From: Roseinatronobacter bogoriensis DSM 18756
Lineage (GTDB): Bacteria > Pseudomonadota > Alphaproteobacteria > Rhodobacterales > Rhodobacteraceae
NCBI RefSeq assembly: GCF_004366635.1
Contig: NZ_SORN01000002.1
Location: forward strand, 557,293-621,292
DNA: 64,000 nucleotides
Direction of reading: 5' to 3'
This document shows, piece after piece, positions 1 to 8,356 of the stretch. Each line of letters begins with the position of its first letter. The stretch's first letter is position 1. Both the position numbers and the translations under genes were made by a program. A model generated the notes under the pieces. That model worked only from the letters and a program-made list of their open reading frames with translations, was not told the origin of the DNA and searched no databases.

Positions 1-288
1 GAGGAAAGTCGCCCCTCCCCTGCGCCCGCGCAACCAGATTCCGCGGCGAAAGCCGAGGTGTTGCCATTCCCCGTTCCCGCTGCGCCAGCGCCTGCCCCGG
101 TGCCGGAAGCCGGACCCCGAAATGCGTTTGCCAATCTGAGCCGTCCAAAACCTCGCGCGCCCGCGCGACCGGCGGAACTGGCACAACGGATCAGAGCGCA
201 GCCACCCTCTGCCGAACGGCTGCGCCAAGCCGCACCCTTGGTCACAAGACTGGAAGCGCTGCTTGAGCGTATGGGCAAAGCGAACTGA
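1..288 (+). CDS. C-terminal end of an unknown Pro/Ala-rich protein (partial)
   Basis: The reading frame is open from the first base of the window and closes with TGA at 286-288, so only the last 95 residues are visible and the start lies outside. The visible part begins with a low-complexity Pro/Ala/Val-rich stretch. It ends in a more ordinary, arginine- and leucine-rich tail that looks helical (ending LLERMGKAN). No family motif is recognisable. A proline-rich linker before a short helix would suit a tail attached to a larger domain, but that is inference. The gene runs co-directionally into tRNA-Pro 84 bp downstream. Confidence 0.6.
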   Translation, partial: EESRPSPAPAQPDSAAKAEVLPFPVPAAPAPAPVPEAGPRNAFANLSRPKPRAPARPAELAQRIRAQPPSAERLRQAAPLVTRLEALLERMGKAN

Positions 289-328
289 AATCTTGGACGG
301 AAATTGACAGTCGCGCCGGAATTCGCCC

Positions 329-356
329 TTGCCCTCAGGTGTGAATCGGGTAGATA
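329..356 (+). promoter_or_regulatory. possible promoter of tRNA-Pro
   Basis: TTGCCC at 329-334 and TAGATA at 351-356 are separated by 16 bp. This places a start site near 362, about 10 nt before the mature tRNA. A better -35 match (TTGACA, 304-309) has no -10 partner at the right distance. This is a consensus match only. Confidence 0.3.
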
Positions 357-371
357 AGCCGCACAGAGCGT

Positions 372-448
372 CGGGCTATGGCGCAGTCTGGTAGCGCGTC
401 CGTCTGGGGGACGGAAGGTCGCAGGTTCAAGTCCTGCTAGCCCGACCA
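372..448 (+). tRNA. tRNA-Pro (anticodon GGG)
   Basis: A complete cloverleaf can be drawn: acceptor CGGGCTA/TAGCCCG, D arm GCGC/GCGC, anticodon stem TCCGT/ACGGA with loop CTGGGGG (anticodon GGG), and T arm GCAGG-TTCAAGT-CCTGC. The discriminator is A and CCA is encoded. It decodes CCC (and CCU by wobble). It stands alone, with no other tRNA nearby. Confidence 0.97.
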
Positions 449-493
449 CTTATAAACAGAGTCACCTTCTTGCTTGGACGCGGCAGCGCGCGA

Positions 494-772
494 TCAGCGT
501 TTCATTGCGCTGTCAAAAGCTGCGGCCATGTCACGCCACGCTTTTTCGAACCCGTCTTGAATATCGCCCCAAGCTTTCTCGTTGCTGTCGCGCGCCTCAC
601 GCAACTTGGCCTCAAACGCGTCGCGTTGCGCCTTCATCTCTTCAAGCTGTTCTTGATATTTTAGCGTCATATCGGCCTGAGCAGCGCGCGCCTTTGCCTC
701 TTGCTTGGCAATCTCGGCGTTCCATTCATCAATCTTGGCCTTCATCTTTTCGACATACGCATCGCGGTCCAT
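494..772 (-). CDS. small all-helical coiled-coil protein, function unknown
   Basis: A 92-residue protein with no signal peptide or membrane segment. Nearly every residue is a helix former (Ala, Glu, Lys, Gln, Met, Asp), and heptad-like spacing of hydrophobics runs from about residue 5 to 85, so a long amphipathic helix or coiled coil is expected. The composition resembles small apolipoprotein-like or stress-associated helical proteins, but no family can be assigned. The start is well supported: AGGAGG lies 7 nt upstream of the ATG on the minus strand. It is divergent from the dCTP deaminase gene, sharing a 151-bp intergenic region. It is probably a real cytoplasmic protein. Confidence 0.75.
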   Translation of the reverse strand: MDRDAYVEKMKAKIDEWNAEIAKQEAKARAAQADMTLKYQEQLEEMKAQRDAFEAKLREARDSNEKAWGDIQDGFEKAWRDMAAAFDSAMKR

Positions 773-875
773 ATCATGTCCTCCTCTCCATGAATGAGGT
801 TGATGCTACGACCGGGGCATTCTTCTTGCAACCGGGCTGTGCTTGTCCAGCGCGCTTGGGCTTCCATGAACAGCC

Positions 876-903
876 TTGCTTGTATATGCACAGGAACAAG
901 CAA
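876..903 (+). promoter_or_regulatory. inverted repeat in the dcd leader
   Basis: TTGCTTGT (876-883) and ACAAGCAA (896-903) form a perfect 8-bp inverted repeat with a 12-nt spacer, ending 20 nt before the dcd start codon. It could be an operator or an mRNA hairpin. No regulator can be named. Confidence 0.35.
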
Positions 904-923
904 CAGTGTATCGGGAACATACC

Positions 924-2006
924 ATGTCGGATTTCGGGGTCCTGCCCGCACAAACCTTGCGCGAGATGGTCGCTCGCGGGGTCATCAGTGCCGCGCCTGC
1001 AGTGACCGAGGCACAGATTCAACCCGCCAGCCTCGATTTGCGGCTTGGGACGCGGGCCTGGCGGGTGCGGGCCTCGTTTCTGGCTGGTAAGGGGCGGCGC
1101 GTGGCAGATCGGCTGTCCGAGTTGGAAATGCACCAGATGGATCTGGCGAATGGGGCAGTTCTGGAAAAGGGCTGTGTCTATGTTGTGCCGCTGATGGAAT
1201 CTTTGAACCTGCCCGCCGGGATACAGGCCGTTGCGAATGCCAAAAGCTCGACCGGGCGACTGGACCTGCTGACCCGCGTCATCACTGATGAAGGGGTGGA
1301 GTTTGATCGCGTTGCAGAAGGGTATCAAGGCCCGCTTTATGCGGAAATCTGTCCGCGCTCCTTTTCGGTGCTGGTGCGCCCGGGGATGCGGCTGAACCAG
1401 ATCCGGTTTCGGAACGGGCATGCGGTGCTGAGCGATGCGGAATTGCACGAGCTGCACAAGGCAGAAACCCTTGTTCCGGATGTGCCGGTGATTTCCGAAG
1501 GGCTGGGGTTTTCGGTCGACCTGCGCCCGGCGGCGGGCACCTTGGTCGGCTACCGCGCAAAGCCTCATACCGGCGTGATCGATATGGACCGCATCGGGGC
1601 CTATGATCCGGCAGAATTCTGGGAAGAACTGCACAGCCGGGATGGCCAGATCATCCTTGACCCCGGTGCCTTCTATATTCTGGTCAGCCGCGAGGCCGTG
1701 CACATTCCGCCCGATTATGCCGCTGAAATGGCCCCTTATCTGGCCATGGTCGGCGAATTCCGCGTGCATTATGCTGGTTTCTTCGACCCCGGTTTTGGGC
1801 ATGTCGCAGCCGGTGGCGCCGGGGCGCGCGGGGTTCTGGAAGTGCGCTGCCACGAAGCGCCTTTCGTGCTGGAACATGGCCAGATCGTGGGCCGCCTTGT
1901 ATATGAACGCATGGCCAAGCGACCAGAACGGCTTTATGGCGCGGATATCGCGTCAAACTATCAGGGCCAAGGTTTGAAGCTGGCCAAGCATTTCAAGGCG
2001 GTTTAG
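924..2006 (+). CDS. dcd: 2'-deoxycytidine 5'-triphosphate deaminase, double-length form
   Basis: Deaminates dCTP to dUTP, the main route to dTMP precursors; cytoplasmic. At 360 residues it is about twice the length of E. coli Dcd (about 190) and looks like two tandem dUTPase/Dcd folds. The first half carries the substrate-loop motif STGRLDLLTR near residue 108. The second half carries a degenerate counterpart around GFFDPGFGHV, followed by a Dcd-like C-terminal tail (SNYQGQGLKLAKHF). Such two-module Dcd proteins are known in alphaproteobacteria. The ATG at 924 was chosen because the Dcd homology begins directly there (MSDFGVLPAQTL); an in-frame TTG at 876 would add 16 unrelated residues. It is followed after 4 bp by the MarC gene, so the two are probably co-transcribed. 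Confidence 0.9.
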   Translation: MSDFGVLPAQTLREMVARGVISAAPAVTEAQIQPASLDLRLGTRAWRVRASFLAGKGRRVADRLSELEMHQMDLANGAVLEKGCVYVVPLMESLNLPAGIQAVANAKSSTGRLDLLTRVITDEGVEFDRVAEGYQGPLYAEICPRSFSVLVRPGMRLNQIRFRNGHAVLSDAELHELHKAETLVPDVPVISEGLGFSVDLRPAAGTLVGYRAKPHTGVIDMDRIGAYDPAEFWEELHSRDGQIILDPGAFYILVSREAVHIPPDYAAEMAPYLAMVGEFRVHYAGFFDPGFGHVAAGGAGARGVLEVRCHEAPFVLEHGQIVGRLVYERMAKRPERLYGADIASNYQGQGLKLAKHFKAV

Positions 2007-2010
2007 TCGG

Positions 2011-2670
2011 GTGCTGGAACTTGTCGATATCGCCTTTGTGATTACCGCCTTCGTCACCCTGTTCGTGGTGATCGACCCTATTGGCACCGCCCCCTTGTTT
2101 TTGGCTTTGACACAGGGAATGAACCCCGCCAGACGGCGCGCAATCGGGCTGCGTGCCTGCATTATCGCGGCAATCCTGCTGGCATTATTCGGCGTAGCAG
2201 GCGAGGATTTTCTGCGCTCTATCGGCATTTCCATGCCTGCTTTCCAGATTGCAGGCGGCATCCTGCTGTTCCTGACAGCGCTGGACATGCTGTTTGATCG
2301 CCGCACACAGCGGCGCAAGGATCACGCCGATGAAGGCAGCGGTGTACAGGCCGATGACCCTTCGGTTTTTCCGCTCGCCATGCCGCTGATCGCGGGTCCG
2401 GGGGCAATGGCGACGATGGTGCTGCTGATTGGCGAAGCAGGGCGCACAGCACAGGGCGTGGCACTTGTGACCGCCGTGATGTTGGTTGTGATTGCGCTGG
2501 TGCTGCTGGCGTTTCTATCTGCAGGCTTGATCGAGCGGTTGTTGCGCCGCACTGGAACAATGGTGATGACGCGACTGTTCGGCCTGTTGCTGGCCGCACT
2601 ATCGGTTCAATTCGTATTGAACGGCGCTACGGCAATCGGAATTCTGCCAGCGGCCGCCATGACAATGTAA
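2011..2670 (+). CDS. MarC family integral membrane protein
   Basis: A 219-residue polytopic inner-membrane protein with about six hydrophobic segments (roughly residues 5-27, 44-65, 70-92, 118-138, 146-170 and 190-212). The family motifs FVVIDPIGTAPLFLAL near the N-terminus and PLAMPLIAGPGAM in the middle are typical of MarC/UPF0056. The family is often annotated as NAAT or multiple-antibiotic-resistance transporters, but the substrate is not established. The GTG start lies only 4 bp after the dcd stop, so translation is probably coupled to dcd. No functional link with dCTP deamination is known. It is convergent with the DUF4167 gene. Confidence 0.88.
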   Translation: MLELVDIAFVITAFVTLFVVIDPIGTAPLFLALTQGMNPARRRAIGLRACIIAAILLALFGVAGEDFLRSIGISMPAFQIAGGILLFLTALDMLFDRRTQRRKDHADEGSGVQADDPSVFPLAMPLIAGPGAMATMVLLIGEAGRTAQGVALVTAVMLVVIALVLLAFLSAGLIERLLRRTGTMVMTRLFGLLLAALSVQFVLNGATAIGILPAAAMTM

Positions 2671-2703
2671 GGTCGGAACCCGGCGTGACTCCGGGTGCCT
2701 GCC

Positions 2704-3492
2704 TTATTCAGCCGCCGAAGACGTCTTGTCCTTATCTTCCGCCTCAACCTTGGCTTCAGCCTTTCGCGGTTTTCTTGGGGCGCGGCGAGGTTTCGGCTTT
2801 TCCTCGGCCTCGGCGGGCTGTGGTGCTGGCGCATCTACGGCAGGCTCTTGCACAGGTTTTGCAGTCTTGGGTTTGCGGCGATTGGCAGGCTTTGCTTCGG
2901 CCTTGGGTGCGGCCTCAACTTCGCTGCTGGCTGGGACTTCGGCCACATTCTGCGAAGACTTGCTCTCTGGTGTTTCTACCAGCGTTGCTTCATCCGCGTC
3001 CTGATTGAAATCCTGCACAGCAAACGCGCCCTGCGCCCCATTGCCGCTGGCATAGCCAGAAGGCTGAGATTGCTGCCCGTTGTCATCATGCTGACGTCGA
3101 TTATCGTGCCGACGTGACGATTGCTGGCCCCGATCATCGGAGTGACCATTGCGGTTGCGATCGTCACCCTGTGCCCGATTGCGCTCATCATGCTGGCGGT
3201 TGCGATCATCCTGCTGCTGCTTGCGCGCTTCCTGTTCGGCCTGCATCTCGCGCTGTGCCTGCGCCAGCATACGCGTGTAATGTTCGGCATGCTGCTGGAA
3301 ATTCTCTGCCGCAACACGGTCGTTGGACAATTGCGCATCGCGCGCGAGGACCTGATATTTTTCAATAATCTGTTGCGGCGTTCCCCGGACCTTGCCTTCC
3401 GGGCCGGAACTGTCGAACACGCGGTTGACAATATTTCCAAGCGACTTGGGGCGGTTCGTTTTAGAACGCGAGCGTTTGTTGGTAGATCTCAT
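2704..3492 (-). CDS. DUF4167 domain-containing protein
   Basis: A 262-residue cytoplasmic protein. The N-terminal 75 residues (starting MRSTNKRSRSKTNRPKSLGN) match the DUF4167 domain: a basic leader, then a helical region ending near EHYTRMLAQAQRE. The rest is low complexity: an Arg/Asn/Asp/His/Gln-rich stretch around residues 85-140, then an Ala/Pro/Glu/Lys-rich tail, probably disordered. The basic, disordered make-up suggests RNA or nucleic acid binding, which is inference. In alphaproteobacteria this gene usually sits next to prmC and prfA, as here. It is leftward like them, with a 225-bp gap that may carry its own promoter. Confidence 0.9.
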   Translation of the reverse strand: MRSTNKRSRSKTNRPKSLGNIVNRVFDSSGPEGKVRGTPQQIIEKYQVLARDAQLSNDRVAAENFQQHAEHYTRMLAQAQREMQAEQEARKQQQDDRNRQHDERNRAQGDDRNRNGHSDDRGQQSSRRHDNRRQHDDNGQQSQPSGYASGNGAQGAFAVQDFNQDADEATLVETPESKSSQNVAEVPASSEVEAAPKAEAKPANRRKPKTAKPVQEPAVDAPAPQPAEAEEKPKPRRAPRKPRKAEAKVEAEDKDKTSSAAE

Positions 3493-3717
3493 GCTTTAAT
3501 ATATCCTGCCTGTCATGGCATGAAGCGCAGTCTTGGCCCAAGCAAATCGTTGTCGAAATACCCAGACTGCTATGAGGGATTGCAAGGCACGGCGCATCCC
3601 CGCGGCCGCGTCTTACCTGTGCATGTTGCACGGCACAGAGCCTAAGACAAGCCCCCGCGCAATAAAATATGGATTAATGGCGATATAGTGCGGATTTGCG
3701 CCGGTTTTTCACCATTA

Positions 3718-4557
3718 TTACGCCTGCGCCACAACAACCCGACCGCGCCCCGACAGATCTGGCAGAATTTGTCCTCGTTTCAGCCCGGCTTGTGTAAACA
3801 GCGCCAAGACATCAGCCCCCTGCCCCACGCCGATCTCGACCATCAGCCAGCCTTGCGCAGCCAGATATTTCGGCGCCTGCGCCGCAATCACGCGGTATGC
3901 AGCAAGCCCGCTACCGTCGCATCCATTGGGCACAAGTGCCATATGGGGTTCCCAGTCGCGCACTTCTGGGGCCAGCCCCGCGAAATCCGTGGCAGCAATA
4001 TAAGGCGGGTTAGAGACAATCAGATCAAATTCGCCCTCAACCTCGCTGAACCAGTCTGAATGCACAAACCGTGCGCGCGCTGAAAGGCCCAGCGCCTCGG
4101 CGTTTTGTCTGGCCACCTCCAACGCGTTTGGCGACAGATCGACACCCAGACCTGTTGCCTCCGGGCGCTCTGCCAACAGGGTGAGCAAGATCGCGCCGCT
4201 GCCAGTGCCCAGATCAAGAACACGCCCGACAGGGTGTCGCAAGGCCGCTTCGACCAGGGTTTCCGTTTCCGGGCGCGGGTCCAGAACATCCGGGCTTACT
4301 TGAAATGACCGCCCCCAGAACAGGCGCGCCCCAATAATCTGGGCGACAGGCTGGTGACGCGTGCGGGCCATGATTGCCTGCCGGAACAGGGTTTCCTGAT
4401 CCGCTGTTACGGGGTCATGCAATGCCAGAGTCAGTCGGTCGCGCTCTATGCCCAGCGCATATGCCAACAGCCAGCGCGCGTCACGCGCACTATCTTCGAT
4501 GCCCGCAGCCTTCAGCGTGTTGATACCCTCGGCCAGCAATGCCTGCGCATGCATCAT
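3718..4557 (-). CDS. prmC: peptide chain release factor N5-glutamine methyltransferase
   Basis: Methylates the glutamine of the GGQ motif in release factors RF1 and RF2, using S-adenosylmethionine, which raises termination efficiency. The 279-residue protein has an N-terminal helical domain (about 1-85), then a Rossmann methyltransferase fold with the SAM loop VLDLGTGSGAILLTLL near residue 113 and the catalytic NPPY near residue 182. Its ATG overlaps the prfA stop by 4 bp (ATGA), so enzyme and substrate are translationally coupled. Length and motifs are complete. Confidence 0.96.
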   Translation of the reverse strand: MMHAQALLAEGINTLKAAGIEDSARDARWLLAYALGIERDRLTLALHDPVTADQETLFRQAIMARTRHQPVAQIIGARLFWGRSFQVSPDVLDPRPETETLVEAALRHPVGRVLDLGTGSGAILLTLLAERPEATGLGVDLSPNALEVARQNAEALGLSARARFVHSDWFSEVEGEFDLIVSNPPYIAATDFAGLAPEVRDWEPHMALVPNGCDGSGLAAYRVIAAQAPKYLAAQGWLMVEIGVGQGADVLALFTQAGLKRGQILPDLSGRGRVVVAQA

Positions 4558-5609
4558 GCCTCCATCTCGGCCAGTCTTGCGGCCTGATCGGCGGCGATAA
4601 GCGCATCAAGCACTTCGTCCAACTCGCCTTGCAAGACGGCATCCAGCTTATACAGCGTCAGATTGATGCGATGGTCCGTCATGCGCCCTTGTGGGAAATT
4701 ATAGGTGCGAATGCGTTCTGACCGGTCACCGGAACCGACCTGAGCCTTGCGCACATCTGCACGATCAGCCGCCGCGCGCTGGCGCTCCATGTCATAAAGT
4801 TTTGCCCGCAAAACCTGCATGGCAATGGCCCGGTTCTGGTGCTGCGACTTCTCAGAGGAGGTCACGACAATCCCGGTGGGAATATGGGTAATGCGAACGG
4901 CGCTATCGGTCGTGTTCACATGCTGCCCCCCTGCCCCAGAGGCGCGCATCGTATCGATGCGGATATCCTGCGCGGGGATGTCTATGTCCACCTCTTCCGC
5001 TTCGGGCAGCACAGCAACTGTCGCGGCGGATGTGTGAATCCGCCCGCCAGATTCCGTGACCGGCACGCGCTGCACACGGTGCACCCCCGATTCGAATTTC
5101 AACCGCGCAAAGACGCCTTCACCCTCGATCCGCATCACGGCTTCGCGCAGCCCGCCCAATTCGGTTTCGGAATGGCTGACCATCTGCACCTGCCATCCAC
5201 GCGCCTCGGCGTAGCGCTGGTACATACGCAGCAGGTCGGCGGCAAATAGGCTGGCTTCCTCTCCGCCAGTGCCGGGGCGCAACTCGATCAGCGCGGGGCG
5301 TGCATCGGCAGCGTCCTTGGGCAAAAGGGCCAGACGCAAATTCTGCTCCAGCCGGGGCAGTTCGTCGTCCAGTTGCGCCAATTCTTCTTCTGCCAGCGCG
5401 CGCATCTCGGGGTCGCCGCGCATCTGTTCAGCCTCAGCCCGGGCCGTTGTCGCCTGCCGATAGGCTGCAATCTGGGCCACAACTGGTTTCAGTTCCGAAT
5501 ACTCGCGCGTCAGCGCCGCAATATCAGACGGCGCGACCCCCTCCATCAGGCGGGCCTCAAGGAATTGGAACCGTCGGGTTATCTGGTCGAGCGTGTCATC
5601 GGAAAACAT
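4554..5609 (-). CDS. prfA: peptide chain release factor 1
   Basis: Recognises UAA and UAG stop codons and triggers peptide release on the ribosome. It is 351 residues from the ATG at 5609 (MFSDDTLDQITRRF), the usual RF1 length; a start at 5681 would add 24 residues with no family match. The catalytic GGQ lies in GAGGQHVN near residue 226, and ELRPGTGGEEASLFAADL in the centre is typical. The codon-recognition region is present around residue 180, but I could not align the PxT tripeptide with certainty. First gene of the prfA-prmC pair, divergent from the CNNM/CorC gene. Confidence 0.96.
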   Translation of the reverse strand: MFSDDTLDQITRRFQFLEARLMEGVAPSDIAALTREYSELKPVVAQIAAYRQATTARAEAEQMRGDPEMRALAEEELAQLDDELPRLEQNLRLALLPKDAADARPALIELRPGTGGEEASLFAADLLRMYQRYAEARGWQVQMVSHSETELGGLREAVMRIEGEGVFARLKFESGVHRVQRVPVTESGGRIHTSAATVAVLPEAEEVDIDIPAQDIRIDTMRASGAGGQHVNTTDSAVRITHIPTGIVVTSSEKSQHQNRAIAMQVLRAKLYDMERQRAAADRADVRKAQVGSGDRSERIRTYNFPQGRMTDHRINLTLYKLDAVLQGELDEVLDALIAADQAARLAEMEA

Positions 5610-5706
5610 AGCTGTTCTAGTGACCAAACTCTCGCACAGGGTCAAGCCATGAAGGACTTGTGCTGGACGCGAGCGCGTCAAGGACTTAATACGAGGTTGG
5701 ACGTAA

Positions 5707-7065
5707 TTGCGTCTTCACATCGGGATTTTTGAACACATGGGCGAATACGCCGCGTATCTTGATACGGCATTCTGGGTCAGCGTCGGCGCGATTCTGTTGC
5801 TTCTTGTGATCTCGGGCTTCTTTTCAGGGTCTGAAACAGCACTGACAGCCTCAAGCCGTGGCAAGTTGAAAGCACAGGCTGACAAGGGTGCGACAGGAGC
5901 AAGAAAAGCACTGGCCCTGACAGATGACAGCGAACGCATGATTGGTGCGATCCTGCTGGGCAACAATATGGTCAATATTCTTGCCGCTTCACTGGCCACA
6001 GCCCTGTTCACGCGCATCTTCGGGGAAAGCGGGGTTGCGCTGGCCACCTTGGTGATGACGCTTCTGGTGCTTGTCTTTGCCGAAGTCTTGCCAAAGACCT
6101 ACGCCATCTCGAACCCGGAATCTGCGGCCACGCGTGTCGCGCCACTGCTGCGCTGGGTGGTCGCGATATTCTCGCCGATCGTCAGTGTCGTGCGCTTTGT
6201 GGTGCGCCGCGTGCTGGCGCTTTTCGGCGTCACGATCGACCCGGACAGCCAGATCATGTCTGTGCATGAGGAGATAGCAGGCACATTGGCGCTTGGACAT
6301 TCTACAGGGTCCGTGGAAAAGGAACATCGTGACCGTTTGCTGGGTGCGCTGGACCTGTCAGAGCGCACAGTTGAAGAGATCATGCGCCACCGCTCTCAGG
6401 TGGAAACCGTGAATGTTGATGACCCGATAGAAGAAGTCATCGCGCAATGCATCAATTCTCCGCATTCGCGCCTGCCCATGTATCGCGAAGACCCCGAGAA
6501 TATTATCGGAATTCTGTATGTCCGCGATCTGGTGCGCGAAATGCACGGGCTGGTCACGCAGGCGGGGGGCAGCTATTCGGCCATCGCCAAGCTGGACCTG
6601 GATGCGCTGGCCCGCCCGCCTTATTTCGTGCCCGAAACCACCCCGCTGGATGAACAGATGCAGGAATTCCTGCGGTTGCGCCGACATTTTGCGTTGGTGG
6701 TGGATGAATATGGGGCCTTGCACGGGCTGATCACGCTCGAAGATATCCTCGAAGAAATCGTGGGCGAGATCGAGGATGAATACGATACCACACACGCCCC
6801 AGAGGTCGAGCGTGGCGAGGGTGGTGAGGTGCTGGTGGACGGGGCCATGACCATCCGCGACCTGAACCGCACACTGGACTGGTCACTCCCCGATGAGGAG
6901 GCGGTCACAGTTGCGGGACTTGTCATTCATGAAGCCCAGTCCATACCCGAGGAAGGACAGGTGTTTTCATTCCACGGCTGTCGCTTCAAGGTTCTGGCCC
7001 GCGATGGCAACCGGATCACCCGGATCAGCCTTAGGCGCTCTGATGATCAGTCAGGGACGAGCTGA
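5707..7065 (+). CDS. HlyC/CorC (CNNM/DUF21-CBS) family membrane protein
   Basis: A 452-residue inner-membrane protein. Order: DUF21/CNNM membrane domain with about four hydrophobic segments (residues 20-190, including GFFSGSETALTASSRGKLK), a CBS pair (about 215-340), and a C-terminal CorC/HlyC transporter-associated domain (about 365-440). The family is linked to magnesium or cobalt efflux, but the ion here is unknown. The start is uncertain: TTG at 5707 has GAGG 10 nt upstream, while an ATG at 5737 (MGEYAAYLDTAFW) would also give a complete membrane domain. It is convergent with the ABC ATPase gene. Confidence 0.87.
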   Translation: MRLHIGIFEHMGEYAAYLDTAFWVSVGAILLLLVISGFFSGSETALTASSRGKLKAQADKGATGARKALALTDDSERMIGAILLGNNMVNILAASLATALFTRIFGESGVALATLVMTLLVLVFAEVLPKTYAISNPESAATRVAPLLRWVVAIFSPIVSVVRFVVRRVLALFGVTIDPDSQIMSVHEEIAGTLALGHSTGSVEKEHRDRLLGALDLSERTVEEIMRHRSQVETVNVDDPIEEVIAQCINSPHSRLPMYREDPENIIGILYVRDLVREMHGLVTQAGGSYSAIAKLDLDALARPPYFVPETTPLDEQMQEFLRLRRHFALVVDEYGALHGLITLEDILEEIVGEIEDEYDTTHAPEVERGEGGEVLVDGAMTIRDLNRTLDWSLPDEEAVTVAGLVIHEAQSIPEEGQVFSFHGCRFKVLARDGNRITRISLRRSDDQSGTS

Positions 7066-7070
7066 ATGTC

Positions 7071-7095
7071 CGGGCTGAAGCTTGCCATCAGCCCG
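7071..7095. terminator. weak hairpin between convergent genes
   Basis: CGGGCTGA (7071-7078) and TCAGCCCG (7088-7095) form a perfect 8-bp stem with a 9-nt loop. It lies between two convergent genes and overlaps the stop of the ABC ATPase. There is no U-tract on either strand, so intrinsic termination would be weak. Confidence 0.3.
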
Positions 7096-8023
7096 CTGTT
7101 CCAGAGGTGAGCGACAGGAACACATCTTCCAGATCAGGGTCTTCGCTGGTTACATCGAGGATGACCCCACCCGCCGCAGAAACCGCACCCAGAATATCAC
7201 CTGCCGTGTTCATGCTGCGCCTGTATGTCAGTGCAAGTAGCCCGCTCTCGCGCTGTTCCTGCCGCACCTGAGGGGGCAATTGCAGGTTTTGCAAGGGCTG
7301 TTCCAGCCGGAACAGAAGCGTCTTGGCATCCAGCCGGCCCACCAGTGCCGAGGTTTTGTCGCGTACGATCACCTGCCCATGATTGATGATGGCAATCTCG
7401 TCACACATCTGTTCGGCTTCTTCCAGATAATGTGTGGTCAGGATGATCGTCATTCCCTGTTCATTCAGCTTGCGGACATTGGACCACAGCATCTGGCGCA
7501 ACTCGATATCCACCCCGGCGGTCGGTTCGTCCAGAACAAGCACATGGGGCGCGTGCACCAAAGCTTTGCCCAGCAGCAACCTGCGCCGCATCCCACCCGA
7601 CAATGTCCGCGCATAGGCTTCGGCCTTGTCCGCAAGCCCGATCATCTCAAGAATCTGGTCCGTTCGGCGCTGGGATTTCGGCACACCATACAGCCCTGCC
7701 TGTACCTCTAGCGCGCCGCGCGGGGTAAAGAAGGGGTCCATGTTCAACTCTTGCGGCATCACACCAATGGCAGCGCGCGACTGGCGCGGGTTGATGTCCT
7801 GATCAAAGCCCCAGATCCGCACTTGCCCGTCAGTCTTGGTAACCAGCCCGGCAAGAATATTGATCAGCGTCGATTTGCCTGCACCATTTGGCCCCAGCAA
7901 ACCGAATATGCTGCCCGCTGGAATGGACAAGTCGACACCTTTCAACGCGTCTTTCGGGGCCGCCCCCTTTTGTCCTGCATAGGTCTTGCGCAGGCCGGTG
8001 ATTTCAATGGCCTGTTGGGTCAT
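7088..8023 (-). CDS. ABC transporter ATP-binding protein
   Basis: A 311-residue ATPase of the ABC-2/DrrA-like type. Walker A is GPNGAGKST, the signature is LSGGMRRR, Walker B is HVLVLDEPTAGVD and the H-loop is TTHYLEEAEQ. A C-terminal extension of about 80 residues follows, as in exporters of drugs or polysaccharides. The ATG at 8023 (MTQQAIEITGL) was chosen because the domain begins there; an upstream start at 8086 would add 21 unmatched residues. No membrane partner is adjacent: the next gene is convergent and the one behind is a divergent zinc-finger gene. The substrate cannot be told. Confidence 0.9.
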   Translation of the reverse strand: MTQQAIEITGLRKTYAGQKGAAPKDALKGVDLSIPAGSIFGLLGPNGAGKSTLINILAGLVTKTDGQVRIWGFDQDINPRQSRAAIGVMPQELNMDPFFTPRGALEVQAGLYGVPKSQRRTDQILEMIGLADKAEAYARTLSGGMRRRLLLGKALVHAPHVLVLDEPTAGVDIELRQMLWSNVRKLNEQGMTIILTTHYLEEAEQMCDEIAIINHGQVIVRDKTSALVGRLDAKTLLFRLEQPLQNLQLPPQVRQEQRESGLLALTYRRSMNTAGDILGAVSAAGGVILDVTSEDPDLEDVFLSLTSGTAG

Positions 8024-8126
8024 CCTTGCCTCGTCTTTCCTTGCCCCGCTCTTGTCGCGGCTTGCGTTTTCAGTATGATGCAGCATCTAAGGTACAAGCC
8101 GCTCAGCGACAAGGACAAGACAGATC

Positions 8127-8324
8127 ATGACATCGCCGTTTTCCCACGACGCCCCGGAAACCGAAATCGTCACTGCGATGCGCGTCTGCTGCGATGGCGG
8201 CGAAGGCGCGTTGGGGCATCCGCGCGTCTGGCTGTCACTCAGCCATGAAACAGGCGCGGTCGAATGCCCATACTGTGACAAGCGCTTCATTCATCGCGAT
8301 TACGCAGAAGATAACGCCGCATAA
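8127..8324 (+). CDS. zinc-finger CHCC domain protein
   Basis: A 65-residue protein whose second half matches the zf-CHCC family (related to mitochondrial complex I accessory subunit NDUFS6). It has an early Cys pair (CCDGG near 21-22), HP near 31 and the C-terminal ECPYCDKRF motif, giving a plausible zinc site. Such proteins are common in alphaproteobacteria and may be linked to complex I assembly, but no role is shown here. The ATG at 8127 follows a GACAAGGACAAGACAGATC leader with a weak ribosome binding site. It precedes polA by 32 bp on the same strand. Confidence 0.85.
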   Translation: MTSPFSHDAPETEIVTAMRVCCDGGEGALGHPRVWLSLSHETGAVECPYCDKRFIHRDYAEDNAA

Positions 8325-8356
8325 ACCGCAATGGACAAATATAAAAAAGGTCAGCC

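Noticed and set aside
774..1877. 367-codon frame antisense to dcd
   Set aside because: Lies over the well-supported dCTP deaminase and has no recognisable domain.
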